DNA of 54,510 nt from Pseudomonas sp. (GTDB lineage Bacteria > Pseudomonadota > Gammaproteobacteria > Pseudomonadales > Pseudomonadaceae), in assembly GCF_017744435.1 (NCBI RefSeq), contig NZ_JAGIBG010000036.1:51805-106314 (forward strand), given 5' to 3'. The first letter of the stretch is position 1; every line of letters begins with the position of its first letter. Below are positions 17,476-25,813 of the stretch, one piece after another. The notes below the pieces were generated by a model. It did no database searches. It saw nothing but the letters and a program-made list of their open reading frames with translations, and was not told the origin of the DNA. Both the position numbers and the translations under genes were made by a program.

Positions 17476-18098
17476 TGGATCGCTATCTGCTCAATATTGG
17501 CTTCAAAGGTGAACGCAGCTATATCCAGGGGGCGGATATGCTTGATCGCGCGATGCAAGTTATTCGACAACATCAGTTGATCGAAATCCGTGATATCGAA
17601 TTCATTATCCAGCGCATGACCCACCAGAACTTGCAGCTTGAAATAGAACGTGCAACAGACGCCCGAAAAGTTGCTGCCGATGATATCGCCGTCATTAAAT
17701 TCACGGTTGGCGAAGAACGGCTATTGGCGCGGATAACGACAGCATCGGGCTCACCGCAGGTTCGCGTGCCGTATGACGAATCGCCAGTCACCCGGCACTG
17801 CCAGATCGATAGCGTCAGCAGGAGCATACGATTGGCCGAGGACAGCTCCGGCCACAGCAGCATCGAAAGGCTGGTGTCGATGAACAAGGCCTTGCACCTG
17901 GCCGTGCTTGAGAAGCCCGCCGACACGCAATGGGTATTTTGCCGCTGGGACAGTCCAAAATGGCCGCTGCCCGAGGACTTGAATCACGCCACAATCATCT
18001 TGAGACAAACGCTGGGATCACGCTTGACCCGTGCCGACGTCATGTTGAATGACTGCCAGCTGGGGCAAATCTATTTCAGCGCCAAGCCGGCATCGTGA
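17475..18098 (+). CDS. Unknown 207-residue protein of the acyl-sugar cluster
   Basis: I do not recognise this family. It is soluble, without signal peptide or membrane segment, and translationally coupled to the LpxD-like gene (TGATG at 17473-17477). Two stretches look alike in pattern: a helix RSYIQGADMLDRAMQVIRQ followed by strands, and later SIERLVSMNKALHLAVLEK followed by WVFCRWDS and a C-terminal strand LGQIYFSAKP. Helix-then-sheet twice in about 200 residues would suit a double hotdog fold (dehydratase/thioesterase/acyl-transfer), which would fit between an acyltransferase and an acyl carrier protein. This is a fold guess from reading the sequence only. Confidence 0.75.
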   Translation: MDRYLLNIGFKGERSYIQGADMLDRAMQVIRQHQLIEIRDIEFIIQRMTHQNLQLEIERATDARKVAADDIAVIKFTVGEERLLARITTASGSPQVRVPYDESPVTRHCQIDSVSRSIRLAEDSSGHSSIERLVSMNKALHLAVLEKPADTQWVFCRWDSPKWPLPEDLNHATIILRQTLGSRLTRADVMLNDCQLGQIYFSAKPAS

Positions 18099-18199
18099 TA
18101 GCATCCGCCGCAGAAAAGCAACCGCATGACCTGAACCTGCGCCGTCTCGACCCAAGCTGTGCGCAGCAGCAATGTGCATCAAAAGATAAGGAACATGAA

Positions 18200-18436
18200 A
18201 TGCCTGTCACCCGTGAAGATATTGTCGACGTGATCCGCAAGGCAAAGGCGATCGAAGCACCGGAAAGCCTGCGACCGGAGATGAACATTACCGAACAGGG
18301 GGTTGACTCTCTGGGCCTGTTCAGCATCGTCCTGGCCGTACAGGATGCCTATGGCATCGCGAACAACGACGCTGAGGTAGACCAGCTGCACACCCTCGAC
18401 GATCTCGTGGCTTACGCCAATACTCACCGCACGTGA
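18200..18436 (+). CDS. Acyl carrier protein
   Basis: 78 residues, with the phosphopantetheine attachment motif GVDSLGLF; the modified serine is Ser37. Typical acidic four-helix ACP composition (REDIVDVIRKAKAI at the start, LHTLDDLVAYANT at the end). The ATG at 18200 has AAGGA seven bases upstream; in-frame starts further left would add an unrelated proline/cysteine-rich stretch. It is not the housekeeping AcpP (which reads DSLDTVE and lies in the fab cluster). Its place in a glycan cluster beside an LpxD-like acyltransferase says it carries the acyl group for the sugar. No acyl-ACP ligase or ketosynthase is encoded nearby, so loading probably relies on enzymes elsewhere. Confidence 0.92.
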   Translation: MPVTREDIVDVIRKAKAIEAPESLRPEMNITEQGVDSLGLFSIVLAVQDAYGIANNDAEVDQLHTLDDLVAYANTHRT

Positions 18437-18870
18437 AACCCATGAGTGCGAGTCAAGGGCGCCTCGTCGACTTATTTCGAAAAGGCACCCGCTACCCGAT
18501 TGTTCGGTATGGAATCGTTGGGGTGCTCAATAACCTGCGCGGCTACTTGATCTACCTGTTGTTGACGTGGCTCTGGCTCGAGCCCAAGACAGCGGTAACT
18601 ATCATGTATCCCGTGAGCGCTGCCATGGCTTATTTCGGGCATGCGCGCTATTCGTTTTCGTATCAGGGGAGCGCGCGGTACGGGGCACTTCGTTACTGTA
18701 TTGCCCATGTGATCGGCTACACTGCAAGCATCGGCATCCTTTACGTGCTTTCCGACAAGTTGGGATTTGCTCACCAACTGGTGCGAATTTTCGCCATTTT
18801 CGCAGTGGCCGGGATCCTTTACATACTTTACCGTTATTTCGTGTTCCCCAATCGCCCAACGTCGCCCTGA
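18433..18870 (+). CDS. GtrA-family membrane protein (flippase candidate)
   Basis: 145 residues with four transmembrane helices, the GtrA layout: RYGIVGVLNNLRGYLIYLLL, a second helix with ending YFGHARYSFSY, and the C-terminal RIFAIFAVAGILYILYRYFVF. GtrA proteins are thought to move undecaprenyl-phosphate-linked sugars across the inner membrane. The GTG at 18433 overlaps the stop of the acyl carrier protein gene by four bases; an ATG three codons on (18442) is an alternative start. With the GtrB-like and GT-C genes it completes a three-component Gtr system. Confidence 0.9.
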   Translation: MKPMSASQGRLVDLFRKGTRYPIVRYGIVGVLNNLRGYLIYLLLTWLWLEPKTAVTIMYPVSAAMAYFGHARYSFSYQGSARYGALRYCIAHVIGYTASIGILYVLSDKLGFAHQLVRIFAIFAVAGILYILYRYFVFPNRPTSP

Positions 18871-18877
18871 GCTAACC

Positions 18878-19099
18878 ATGCTTCTATTCCCTTCGTGCGA
18901 TAAACAGCATGTCAATGCTGAACTAGCCTGCCCTCAGCGCCAGTTCGCACCTGCGCGGATCGATGGTGTCCTGGCTTGGGCGCCTGAGCTTGCAAAGCAG
19001 AACGACAGCGTTCCCGAGTCAAGCTTCGAAGGGCTAGCTCGCGTAGAAGCCGGCGGCTTTTGGTTCAGATTACGCAATGCGATCGTGCACGGGGACTGA
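18878..19099 (+). pseudogene. Truncated SAM-methyltransferase, N-terminal fragment
   Basis: 73 codons beginning MLLFPSCDKQH and ending GLARVEAGGFWFRLRNAIVH then GD-stop. The stretch with E-A-G-x-F-W-F-R-x-R-N is characteristic of the entrance segment just before the SAM-binding domain of a family of sugar/lipid methyltransferases, but the SAM domain itself is missing: bases 19100-19266 hold no continuation in any frame that I can recognise. So this looks like the leftover 5' end of a deleted methyltransferase gene between gtrA and wecE. Confidence 0.6.
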
Positions 19100-19266
19100 A
19101 CCTCCCCGCAAGCGGTCCCGCCTGCTGGTCGCTATCAAGAACACTTAGTCGGCATACCCCAACCACCTCTCGAGCATCGAAGCTGCACCGTCATCCCTCA
19201 CAATCGAACGCTGATGATCCGTATCGCACTTATCGACAGACGTCGTAAGTTAATAGGTACCAACCC
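19100..19266. other. Non-coding spacer before wecE
   Basis: Together with the fragment before it, this makes a 396-base gap in an otherwise tightly packed cluster. No coding sequence is recognised. It breaks the translational coupling, so wecE may have its own promoter or depend on read-through; no clear promoter is visible. Confidence 0.5.
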
Positions 19267-20403
19267 ATGACTGAAAAGATTCCGTTCAACCGTCCTTACA
19301 TGACCGGTAAAGAGCTGTACTACATCGCCGAAGCCAAGTTCGGGAACAAACTGGCTGGCGATGGCCCCTTTACTATGCGTTGCCACGACTGGCTGGAACA
19401 TAAAAGCGGCTGCAACAAGGCGTTGCTCACCCACTCCTGCACCGCCGCGCTGGAAATGGCGGCCCTGCTGCTGGACATTCAGCCAGGCGACGAAGTCATC
19501 ATGCCTTCGTACACCTTCGTATCCACAGCCAATGCCTTCGTACTGCGGGGAGGCGTGCCGGTTTTCGTGGACATTCGCGAGGACACGCTGAACCTTGACG
19601 AGCGCCTGATCGAAGCCGCCATCACGCCACGCACCCGCGCCATCGTGCCGGTGCACTATGCAGGCATTGCCTGCGACATGGACGCCATCATGGCAATCGC
19701 CGCACGTCATGGGTTGAAAGTGGTGGAGGATGCAGCCCAAGGCGTTATGGCCACCTACAAAGGTCGCCCACTGGGTAGCATCGGCGATCTGGGCGCCTAC
19801 AGCTTCCATGAAACCAAGAACGTCATCTCGGGCGAAGGCGGCGCGCTGCTGATCAACGATCCGGCACTGAAGCTGCGCGCAGAAATCATTCGTGAGAAAG
19901 GCACCGACCGCAGCCGCTTCTTCCGCGGCGAAGTGGACAAATACACTTGGCAGGAAGTGGGCTCGTCGTTCCTGCCAGGCGAACTCATCGCAGCGTTTCT
20001 CTGGGCACAGCTGGAGGAAGCCGAGCAGATCACCGAAGACCGCTTGGCGATCTGGCAACGCTACCATGACCTGGTACAGCCCCTGGAACAACAAGGCCTC
20101 TTGCGTCGGCCCATCATTCCAGCAGACTGCCAGCATAATGCCCATATGTACTACGTACTGCTAGCGCCCGGGATCGACCGCCAGCACGTGCTGGCTGAAC
20201 TGAAGAAAAACGACATAAACGCCGTATTCCACTATGTTCCGCTGCATGGATCCCCAGCCGGGCGGCGCTACGGGCGCACCCATGGCGACCTGACGGTTAC
20301 CGAGAGGCAATCGGAGCGTCTGTTGCGACTGCCGCTGTGGCACGGCCTGTCGCTGCAACAGCAGGAGCGAATCGTACAGACACTTCACAAAGCCGTGATC
20401 TGA
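19267..20403 (+). CDS. wecE: dTDP-4-amino-4,6-dideoxygalactose transaminase
   Basis: 378 residues, close in length and along the whole sequence to Escherichia coli WecE/RffA: FNRPYMTGKELYYI, GDGPFTMRCHDWLE, LLTHSCTAALEMAALLLDIQ, PSYTFVSTANAFVLRG, VEDAAQGVMATYKGR and AVFHYVPLHGSPAG. The PLP lysine is Lys184 in SFHETKN. WecE converts dTDP-4-keto-6-deoxyglucose, the product of RmlB, to dTDP-Fuc4N with glutamate as amino donor. In enterobacteria the next step is acetylation by WecD; no wecD is present here, which leaves the LpxD-like protein as the likely N-acylating enzyme. Convergent with wbpM across 116 bases. Confidence 0.93.
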   Translation: MTEKIPFNRPYMTGKELYYIAEAKFGNKLAGDGPFTMRCHDWLEHKSGCNKALLTHSCTAALEMAALLLDIQPGDEVIMPSYTFVSTANAFVLRGGVPVFVDIREDTLNLDERLIEAAITPRTRAIVPVHYAGIACDMDAIMAIAARHGLKVVEDAAQGVMATYKGRPLGSIGDLGAYSFHETKNVISGEGGALLINDPALKLRAEIIREKGTDRSRFFRGEVDKYTWQEVGSSFLPGELIAAFLWAQLEEAEQITEDRLAIWQRYHDLVQPLEQQGLLRRPIIPADCQHNAHMYYVLLAPGIDRQHVLAELKKNDINAVFHYVPLHGSPAGRRYGRTHGDLTVTERQSERLLRLPLWHGLSLQQQERIVQTLHKAVI

Positions 20404-20519
20404 TCGTCTGCCCGCACTTTTCGTGCTCCAGCCCCGCGCCAATCGCCGAACGCCGTTCGGTAAATGGTACGGGGCCTGGGCTTTTCCAGACAACGACAAC
20501 ACCTCGATTGAGTGCAGGC

Positions 20520-22517
20520 CTAAGGTTCAAGCCGGCGCTGCTGGTAGATCCAGTCAACGATATCCCCCTCAGGGGCATAGCCAATCACGGTTTCACGCAG
20601 CGACTGGCGGACCCGCACAAAGTCATCGCGCGATGCCGCGTCCAGCAACTGCGCCAACGCGTCTTTAAGTGCGTCCCACTGAATGAAGTCTTCATTGGCA
20701 CTCATGATCATCGGGTGCCGCGTGGCAAGTACGTTGTCTCCAATCAGGAGCTCTTCGTACAACTTCTCTCCCGGACGCAGCCCGGTGAATTCGATGGCGA
20801 TGTCACCCATGGGATTGCGTTCGTTGCGCACGCTGAATCCAGAGAGGTGGATCATTTTTTCCGCCAACTCGACAATGCGCACCGGCTCCCCCATGTCGAG
20901 CACAAAAACATCGCCGCCCTTACCCATCGAGCCGGCCTGAATCACCAACTGCGCGGCCTCGGGAATAGTCATGAAGTAGCGTGTGATCTTCGGATGGGTG
21001 ACCGTCAGCGGACCGCCTGCCTTGATCTGCTTGTGGAACAGGGGAATTACCGACCCCGAAGAGCCAAGTACGTTACCAAACCGGACCATGGTGAATCGGG
21101 TTTTGTTGACCTGCGAAACGTTACCAGAATCGCCGAACAGGACTGGGGCCAACTCTCGGCTCAGTGCCTGCAGCGTCATCTCGGCCAGGCGCTTGGTACT
21201 GCCCATCACATTGGTAGGCCGCACCGCCTTGTCGGTGGAGATCAGCACAAAGTTGGCCACTCCCGCCTGCAACGCGGCCTGGGCGGTGTGCAAAGTCCCG
21301 ATCACATTGTTCAGCAGGCCCTCAGTGATGTTGTGCTCGACCATGGGCACGTGCTTGTAGGCGGCCGCGTGGTAAACCGTGTCGACACGCCAGGTTTTCA
21401 TGATGTCGAACATCTGTGCCTGATTACGCACTGAACCCAGGATCGGGATCAGGCAAACCGGAAGGGACTCGCGGGCTACACGCTGCTCCAGTTCCGAGAG
21501 GATGCTGTAGAGATTGAACTCGCTGTGATCGACAAGCAGCAGAGTGCGAGGCGCCTGGCCGAGAATCTGACGGCACAGTTCGGAACCGATCGAGCCGCCA
21601 GCGCCAGTAACCAAAACAATCTGATCGACAATGCAGCGCTCCAGCAGATCATGTTGCGCTGGCACAGCATCGCGGCCAAGCAAGTCGGCAATGTCGACTT
21701 CCTGGATGTCATCAACCTTGACCTTGCCGCTGGCCAGGTCCATGAAACCAGGCACACTGCGCACATGCAGCGGGAAAGGCTCAAGATAGTTGAGAATCTC
21801 CCGGCGACGGGTTCGCGGTGCCGATGGGATCGCCAACAGGATCTCCTGGGCCCCAGTAACATCGATCATCTGTTGCAACTGATCGGGATGATAAACCTGA
21901 AGCCCTGCAATGACACGGTCAGTGATGCTGCCGTCATCATCGATGAATGCAACAGGACGCATGGCTTTATCCATACGCAGCGCAGCGACCAGTTGGTTGC
22001 CGGCAGCACCGGCGCCGTAGATGGCCACTTTGGGTAGACCATCGTCACGATTGGCAAACGGAACATGCTGAACGGCTGCGGAAAACCAGTCGCCGAGGAA
22101 GTATTGACGCATGGCCAGACGCAATCCGCCGACCATGATCAGGCTGAGCCACCAGTAGTTGAATGTGATTGAACGCGGCACGACGTTCTGGTGACTGCCT
22201 GACCAATAGATGATGAAACCGAGTATCAAGGCAGACAGCGAGACAGCCTTGATGATGGTAATCAACGCGTCGTTGCCAAAATAGCGCATGACCGCACGAT
22301 ACAAGCCAAAGCGAATGAACAGCGGGATCGAGACCGCGGGCGCACACAGGAAAAGCCACGTGTGATCAACCATGGGATTTGCCAGATCATCGAGGCCGAG
22401 GCGGACTACAAAAGCCATCCACAGCGCTATCCATACCAGCACGATATCGGTCATGACCTGCAGTAGTCGCTTATGCCGCCGTGGCAGAGCCAGCAGTTTT
22501 GTACGCACGTTATCCAT
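20520..22517 (-). CDS. wbpM: UDP-GlcNAc 4,6-dehydratase, membrane-anchored
   Basis: 665 residues, the length of P. aeruginosa WbpM. Four N-terminal transmembrane helices, a CoA-binding-like Rossmann domain (KVAIYGAGAAGNQLV), and the C-terminal SDR dehydratase domain (VTGAGGSIGSELCRQI). The catalytic site reads STDKAVRPTNVMGSTKR, with methionine in place of the usual SDR tyrosine, as in other WbpM-type enzymes. It makes UDP-4-keto-6-deoxy-GlcNAc for UDP-D-FucNAc/QuiNAc. Last gene of the leftward O-antigen operon, the standard position in Pseudomonas. Confidence 0.96.
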   Translation of the reverse strand: MDNVRTKLLALPRRHKRLLQVMTDIVLVWIALWMAFVVRLGLDDLANPMVDHTWLFLCAPAVSIPLFIRFGLYRAVMRYFGNDALITIIKAVSLSALILGFIIYWSGSHQNVVPRSITFNYWWLSLIMVGGLRLAMRQYFLGDWFSAAVQHVPFANRDDGLPKVAIYGAGAAGNQLVAALRMDKAMRPVAFIDDDGSITDRVIAGLQVYHPDQLQQMIDVTGAQEILLAIPSAPRTRRREILNYLEPFPLHVRSVPGFMDLASGKVKVDDIQEVDIADLLGRDAVPAQHDLLERCIVDQIVLVTGAGGSIGSELCRQILGQAPRTLLLVDHSEFNLYSILSELEQRVARESLPVCLIPILGSVRNQAQMFDIMKTWRVDTVYHAAAYKHVPMVEHNITEGLLNNVIGTLHTAQAALQAGVANFVLISTDKAVRPTNVMGSTKRLAEMTLQALSRELAPVLFGDSGNVSQVNKTRFTMVRFGNVLGSSGSVIPLFHKQIKAGGPLTVTHPKITRYFMTIPEAAQLVIQAGSMGKGGDVFVLDMGEPVRIVELAEKMIHLSGFSVRNERNPMGDIAIEFTGLRPGEKLYEELLIGDNVLATRHPMIMSANEDFIQWDALKDALAQLLDAASRDDFVRVRQSLRETVIGYAPEGDIVDWIYQQRRLEP

Positions 22518-22569
22518 AAATCCTCTTGGGCTTTCCTCGCTCCCCTGACACTACATTGCCTATTTGGCT

Positions 22570-23589
22570 CTAGTGCCGATTTTCCAATTCGCCAGCACGG
22601 TAGCGTACCGCCAAAGCGACCAGGGGAATGTAGGCGACAATCACGCCCAGCAATCCATCCAATCCAAATTGCACCACGCACAAGGCTACCGGCAGCAGCC
22701 AGCCGAGATTCAGCGCTATCACCGCCAACGTAACGGGTAAATGCCTGCCGTACTGACGGGAGGCAAACTGATAAGCATGGCTGCGATGAGCCTCATAGAC
22801 CTTATCGCCGCGTAACAACCGCCTGGCCAGTGTGTAGGTTGCATCAACGATGAAAACACCGAGAAGAATCAACCAGCACCAGAACATCGTCGGCGATATC
22901 CACGCCGCCTGCAGCGACAAGCCCCCCAGGATGATGCCAATGAAACCGCTACCCGCATCCCCCATGAAGATCTTTGCGGGCGGAAAGTTCCAGTACAGGA
23001 ATCCGGCAACGGCTGCGGCCAACATCAACGGCAATACGGCCAACCCGTCGAAACCAGTTAACCAGTACAGAAATGCAGCGCTCAGGCATGCAGTGATCGC
23101 CTCGACGCTCGCAATCCCGTCAATCCCATCCATGAAGTTGTACAGGTTGAGTAACCATACCAGGTAAATCGCAGCCACCAGGCTACCCAGCATGCCCAGG
23201 TCCAACGTCCAGCTCAAGACCTGCAGCGGTGGCAGGCCGCCCATCCACACGAGGATCCAGCCCGCAGCAAAAAAATGCCCAAGGAGCCGCCAACGTGCGG
23301 CAATGTGCCCGTGATCATCCATGAATCCGATAATCGCAATCAAAGCCCCGCCACCGCCGAGCGCGACGAGTGTATTGATATGCTCGGCGCCCGAAAGCAT
23401 CAGGGCCGCAATGGACAGCAGGAATGTCAGGACAATCGCTACACCACCACCCCTGGGGGTTGGTACCGTATGAGAACTGCGAGCGTTGGGCACATCGATG
23501 ACACTGCGCGCCAATGCGTATCGACGCAAGCCCGCTGTCATCAGCAGTGACATAACCACCACCGCGGGAATAGACCACAAAAGCATCAT
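22570..23589 (-). CDS. wbpL: Undecaprenyl-phosphate sugar-1-phosphate transferase
   Basis: 339 residues, about ten transmembrane helices, MraY/WecA superfamily. Visible signatures: NARSSHTVPTPRGGG in the first cytoplasmic loop, NLYNFMDGIDGIA with the catalytic aspartates, and FPPAKIFMGDAGSGFIG. WbpL starts O-unit assembly by placing a 2-acetamido-6-deoxyhexose 1-phosphate on undecaprenyl phosphate. Overlaps the stop of the upstream reductase gene by four bases. Confidence 0.94.
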   Translation of the reverse strand: MMLLWSIPAVVVMSLLMTAGLRRYALARSVIDVPNARSSHTVPTPRGGGVAIVLTFLLSIAALMLSGAEHINTLVALGGGGALIAIIGFMDDHGHIAARWRLLGHFFAAGWILVWMGGLPPLQVLSWTLDLGMLGSLVAAIYLVWLLNLYNFMDGIDGIASVEAITACLSAAFLYWLTGFDGLAVLPLMLAAAVAGFLYWNFPPAKIFMGDAGSGFIGIILGGLSLQAAWISPTMFWCWLILLGVFIVDATYTLARRLLRGDKVYEAHRSHAYQFASRQYGRHLPVTLAVIALNLGWLLPVALCVVQFGLDGLLGVIVAYIPLVALAVRYRAGELENRH

Positions 23590-24551
23590 TTCTTATTCTG
23601 TTCCTGATAGCGCCTGGCAGCGGCAAGCAGTGCCGCATCCACATTGACGGGCGGGTGCCAGCCAAGCAGTTCGCGCGTCTTGAGTATGTCCACTTGTAAT
23701 GACCCGCATAACCGCTGAGACAGGGCCGCCTTCCCGAGAGATTTGGCACCCGCACTCAACACCCAAGCCGGTACCGGCAGCAGACGCGCCGACTTGCCCA
23801 ACGCCTGCGCCATGCGGCGCAACAACGCGGTGGTCGACAAATCTTCGCCATCGCTGACCAGGAAGGTCTGATTGCGCGCAGCGGGGTGTTCAATGCAGGT
23901 CACGATGAGGTCGACAAGATTATCCAAGGCAACCAGGCTGCGTCGATTGTCGATTGCTCCAAATGGCAAGGGCACTCCACGATCGAGCCATCGCATCATG
24001 TTCAAGAAATTGGCTTTTACGCCCGGGCCATAAACCAGGACAGGGCGAATAATCACAACTTCCAGGCCCGACTCCGCCGCCAGCTTGCGCAGTGCCTCCT
24101 CGGCCTCCATTTTAGACACGCCATACGGGTCCTGAGGCATCGGCACGTCATCAGCGGTGTAGGGCTTGCCTGGCTTGGTGCCCTCGCCATTGACCTTGAT
24201 CGAACTAATGAACACGAACCGCTTCACACCGGCTGAAATCGCCTGCCGTGCCAGCGCAACCGTCCCCTGCACATTGACCCTGCGAAAAGCCGCCAAAGGA
24301 TCGGTCTCGGTATCATTCATCACATGAACACGGGCCGCACTGTGCACCACCACATCACATTCAGATAACGCACCTTCCCAATCATTGTCGTGTTCGAACG
24401 ATGTAAACGACACGCTCCGTACGGACGCGGGCAGTTCGGCGCCCCCCTTGCGTACGGCAGCAATCACCTCGCGCCCTTCAACCTGGAGCCTGCGCATAAC
24501 AGCATTGCCAACGAAGCCAGTGGCTCCGGTGAGAAAAACCTTTCGGCTCAT
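23586..24551 (-). CDS. UDP-4-keto-6-deoxy-HexNAc C4-reductase (WbpK/WbpV/WbjF-like)
   Basis: 321-residue extended SDR. NAD(P)-binding FLTGATGFVGNAV at residues 6-18, catalytic YGVSKMEAEEAL, and a C-terminal WHPPVNVDAALLA tail. Enzymes at this position in Pseudomonas loci reduce the WbpM product to UDP-D-FucNAc or UDP-D-QuiNAc; which of the two cannot be read from the sequence. Coupled by four-base overlaps to the glycosyltransferase upstream and wbpL downstream. Confidence 0.85.
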   Translation of the reverse strand: MSRKVFLTGATGFVGNAVMRRLQVEGREVIAAVRKGGAELPASVRSVSFTSFEHDNDWEGALSECDVVVHSAARVHVMNDTETDPLAAFRRVNVQGTVALARQAISAGVKRFVFISSIKVNGEGTKPGKPYTADDVPMPQDPYGVSKMEAEEALRKLAAESGLEVVIIRPVLVYGPGVKANFLNMMRWLDRGVPLPFGAIDNRRSLVALDNLVDLIVTCIEHPAARNQTFLVSDGEDLSTTALLRRMAQALGKSARLLPVPAWVLSAGAKSLGKAALSQRLCGSLQVDILKTRELLGWHPPVNVDAALLAAARRYQEQNKK

Positions 24552-25810
24552 CGTCCTGACCTTCTCAAAGTGGCGCTGCTAAACAGCTGTTCCAGACGTG
24601 ACAAAAGTGCAGGCCTGGCGAACTCCTTCTCATAGTACCGCCGACCTGAGTCACCCATTGCCTTGCGCTGCTGACCCGACAAGCCTGCCAGCTGCTCGGT
24701 GATACTTGCCAGTGCAGAACCATCGCCCGATGCGCAGGCAAAGCCGGCACCCGAGGCCTCAATCACCCGCGCGGCTTCGCCGTTGATCATGGCGAGAACC
24801 GGACGACCCGAAGCCAGATAGGCCTGAACCTTGCCTGGAATTGTCTTTTCGAAAACATCGTTGGTGCGCAGCGATACCAGCAGCGCGTCGGCCTGGGCGA
24901 ACAAGGGCGGCATGGCGTCGAGCGGATGACGCCCTAGCAGCAAAACATTGTCTAGCGAACGGCTACGCACCTGCTCCTCGAGCCAGGCACTCATGCGGCC
25001 ATCACCGACGATCACCCAACGAACCGACACCTTGCCGCGCAGTGTTTCGGCGGCATCCAGAATCGCAGGAAAGTCTTGCGCCTCCCCGACGTTCCCTGCG
25101 AACACCACAGTGAACATCGAGCTATCACGCATCACAAGCTTCGAGGGCGCAACGGAAGGCGCGGAAAAGTCATCCTCTGCCCAACTCGGGAAGTACACCA
25201 GTCGTTCGGCGTCGATAGGTCGCGTGCAATATCGACGGACGTTGTCGAAGAAACCATGCGACTGCAACAGGAGGTAATCAGTACGGTTGTAGATCCAGGA
25301 CACCACCTTGCCCACCAGGCCCAACAACCTGGGGTCATGTATCACATTGACCGCGCGGAGTGTTTCTGGCCATAAGTCGAGTACCCAGATAAACACGGGA
25401 GCTCGCTTGAGCCTGCCCAGGACAAGCGCCGGGATCGCCGAGAGGATCGGCGACACGGCATAGACGAACACTGCATCGAAGCGACGCCCCCTCAGTTTGA
25501 ATGCCCCCAATACCGTCCCCGAAACAAGGAACGACAGATAGTTCAGCACCAACTGTATGCTGCGCTTGCCACGCGGCACCAGGGGGACCCGCACGATCTC
25601 GGCCCCCTCATAGCTGGAGAACGCCTGTGGGTCATCCTTGTACCGCTGGAAAACCTGACCTTCGGGGTAGTTTGGCAACCCCGTTAGCACAGTGACTTCG
25701 TGACCTTTTTCAGCAAAGTCCCGGACCATATCGTTGATCCGCATGTTTTCTGGCCAGAAGTACTGAGTGACCACCAATACTCTGAGCTTCTTTTGCGATA
25801 TGCCTTCCAC
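24548..25810 (-). CDS. Glycosyltransferase GT4, WbjE/WbuB-like (probable L-FucNAc transferase)
   Basis: 420 residues from a GTG at 25810, three bases after the wbjD stop. GT-B fold: N-terminal LRVLVVTQYFWPENMRINDM, C-terminal VVFAGNVGEAQDFPAILDAA and the donor-binding region LLVSLRTNDVFEKTIPGKVQAYLASGRP (positions E and K around residue 330). WbuB/WbjE proteins follow the L-FucNAc synthesis genes and transfer that sugar, so this is the best candidate for the L-FucNAc transferase. Confidence 0.85.
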   Translation of the reverse strand: MEGISQKKLRVLVVTQYFWPENMRINDMVRDFAEKGHEVTVLTGLPNYPEGQVFQRYKDDPQAFSSYEGAEIVRVPLVPRGKRSIQLVLNYLSFLVSGTVLGAFKLRGRRFDAVFVYAVSPILSAIPALVLGRLKRAPVFIWVLDLWPETLRAVNVIHDPRLLGLVGKVVSWIYNRTDYLLLQSHGFFDNVRRYCTRPIDAERLVYFPSWAEDDFSAPSVAPSKLVMRDSSMFTVVFAGNVGEAQDFPAILDAAETLRGKVSVRWVIVGDGRMSAWLEEQVRSRSLDNVLLLGRHPLDAMPPLFAQADALLVSLRTNDVFEKTIPGKVQAYLASGRPVLAMINGEAARVIEASGAGFACASGDGSALASITEQLAGLSGQQRKAMGDSGRRYYEKEFARPALLSRLEQLFSSATLRRSGR

Positions 25811-25813
25811 GGA

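Noticed and set aside
18095..18199. N-terminal extension of the acyl carrier protein from a GTG overlapping the preceding stop
   Set aside because: The added 35 residues are not ACP-like, and the ATG at 18200 has a good AAGGA site; the family starts there.
19060..19248. Possible small gene before wecE
   Set aside because: No ribosome binding site, no recognisable domain, rich in Ser/Pro/Arg as expected of a chance frame.
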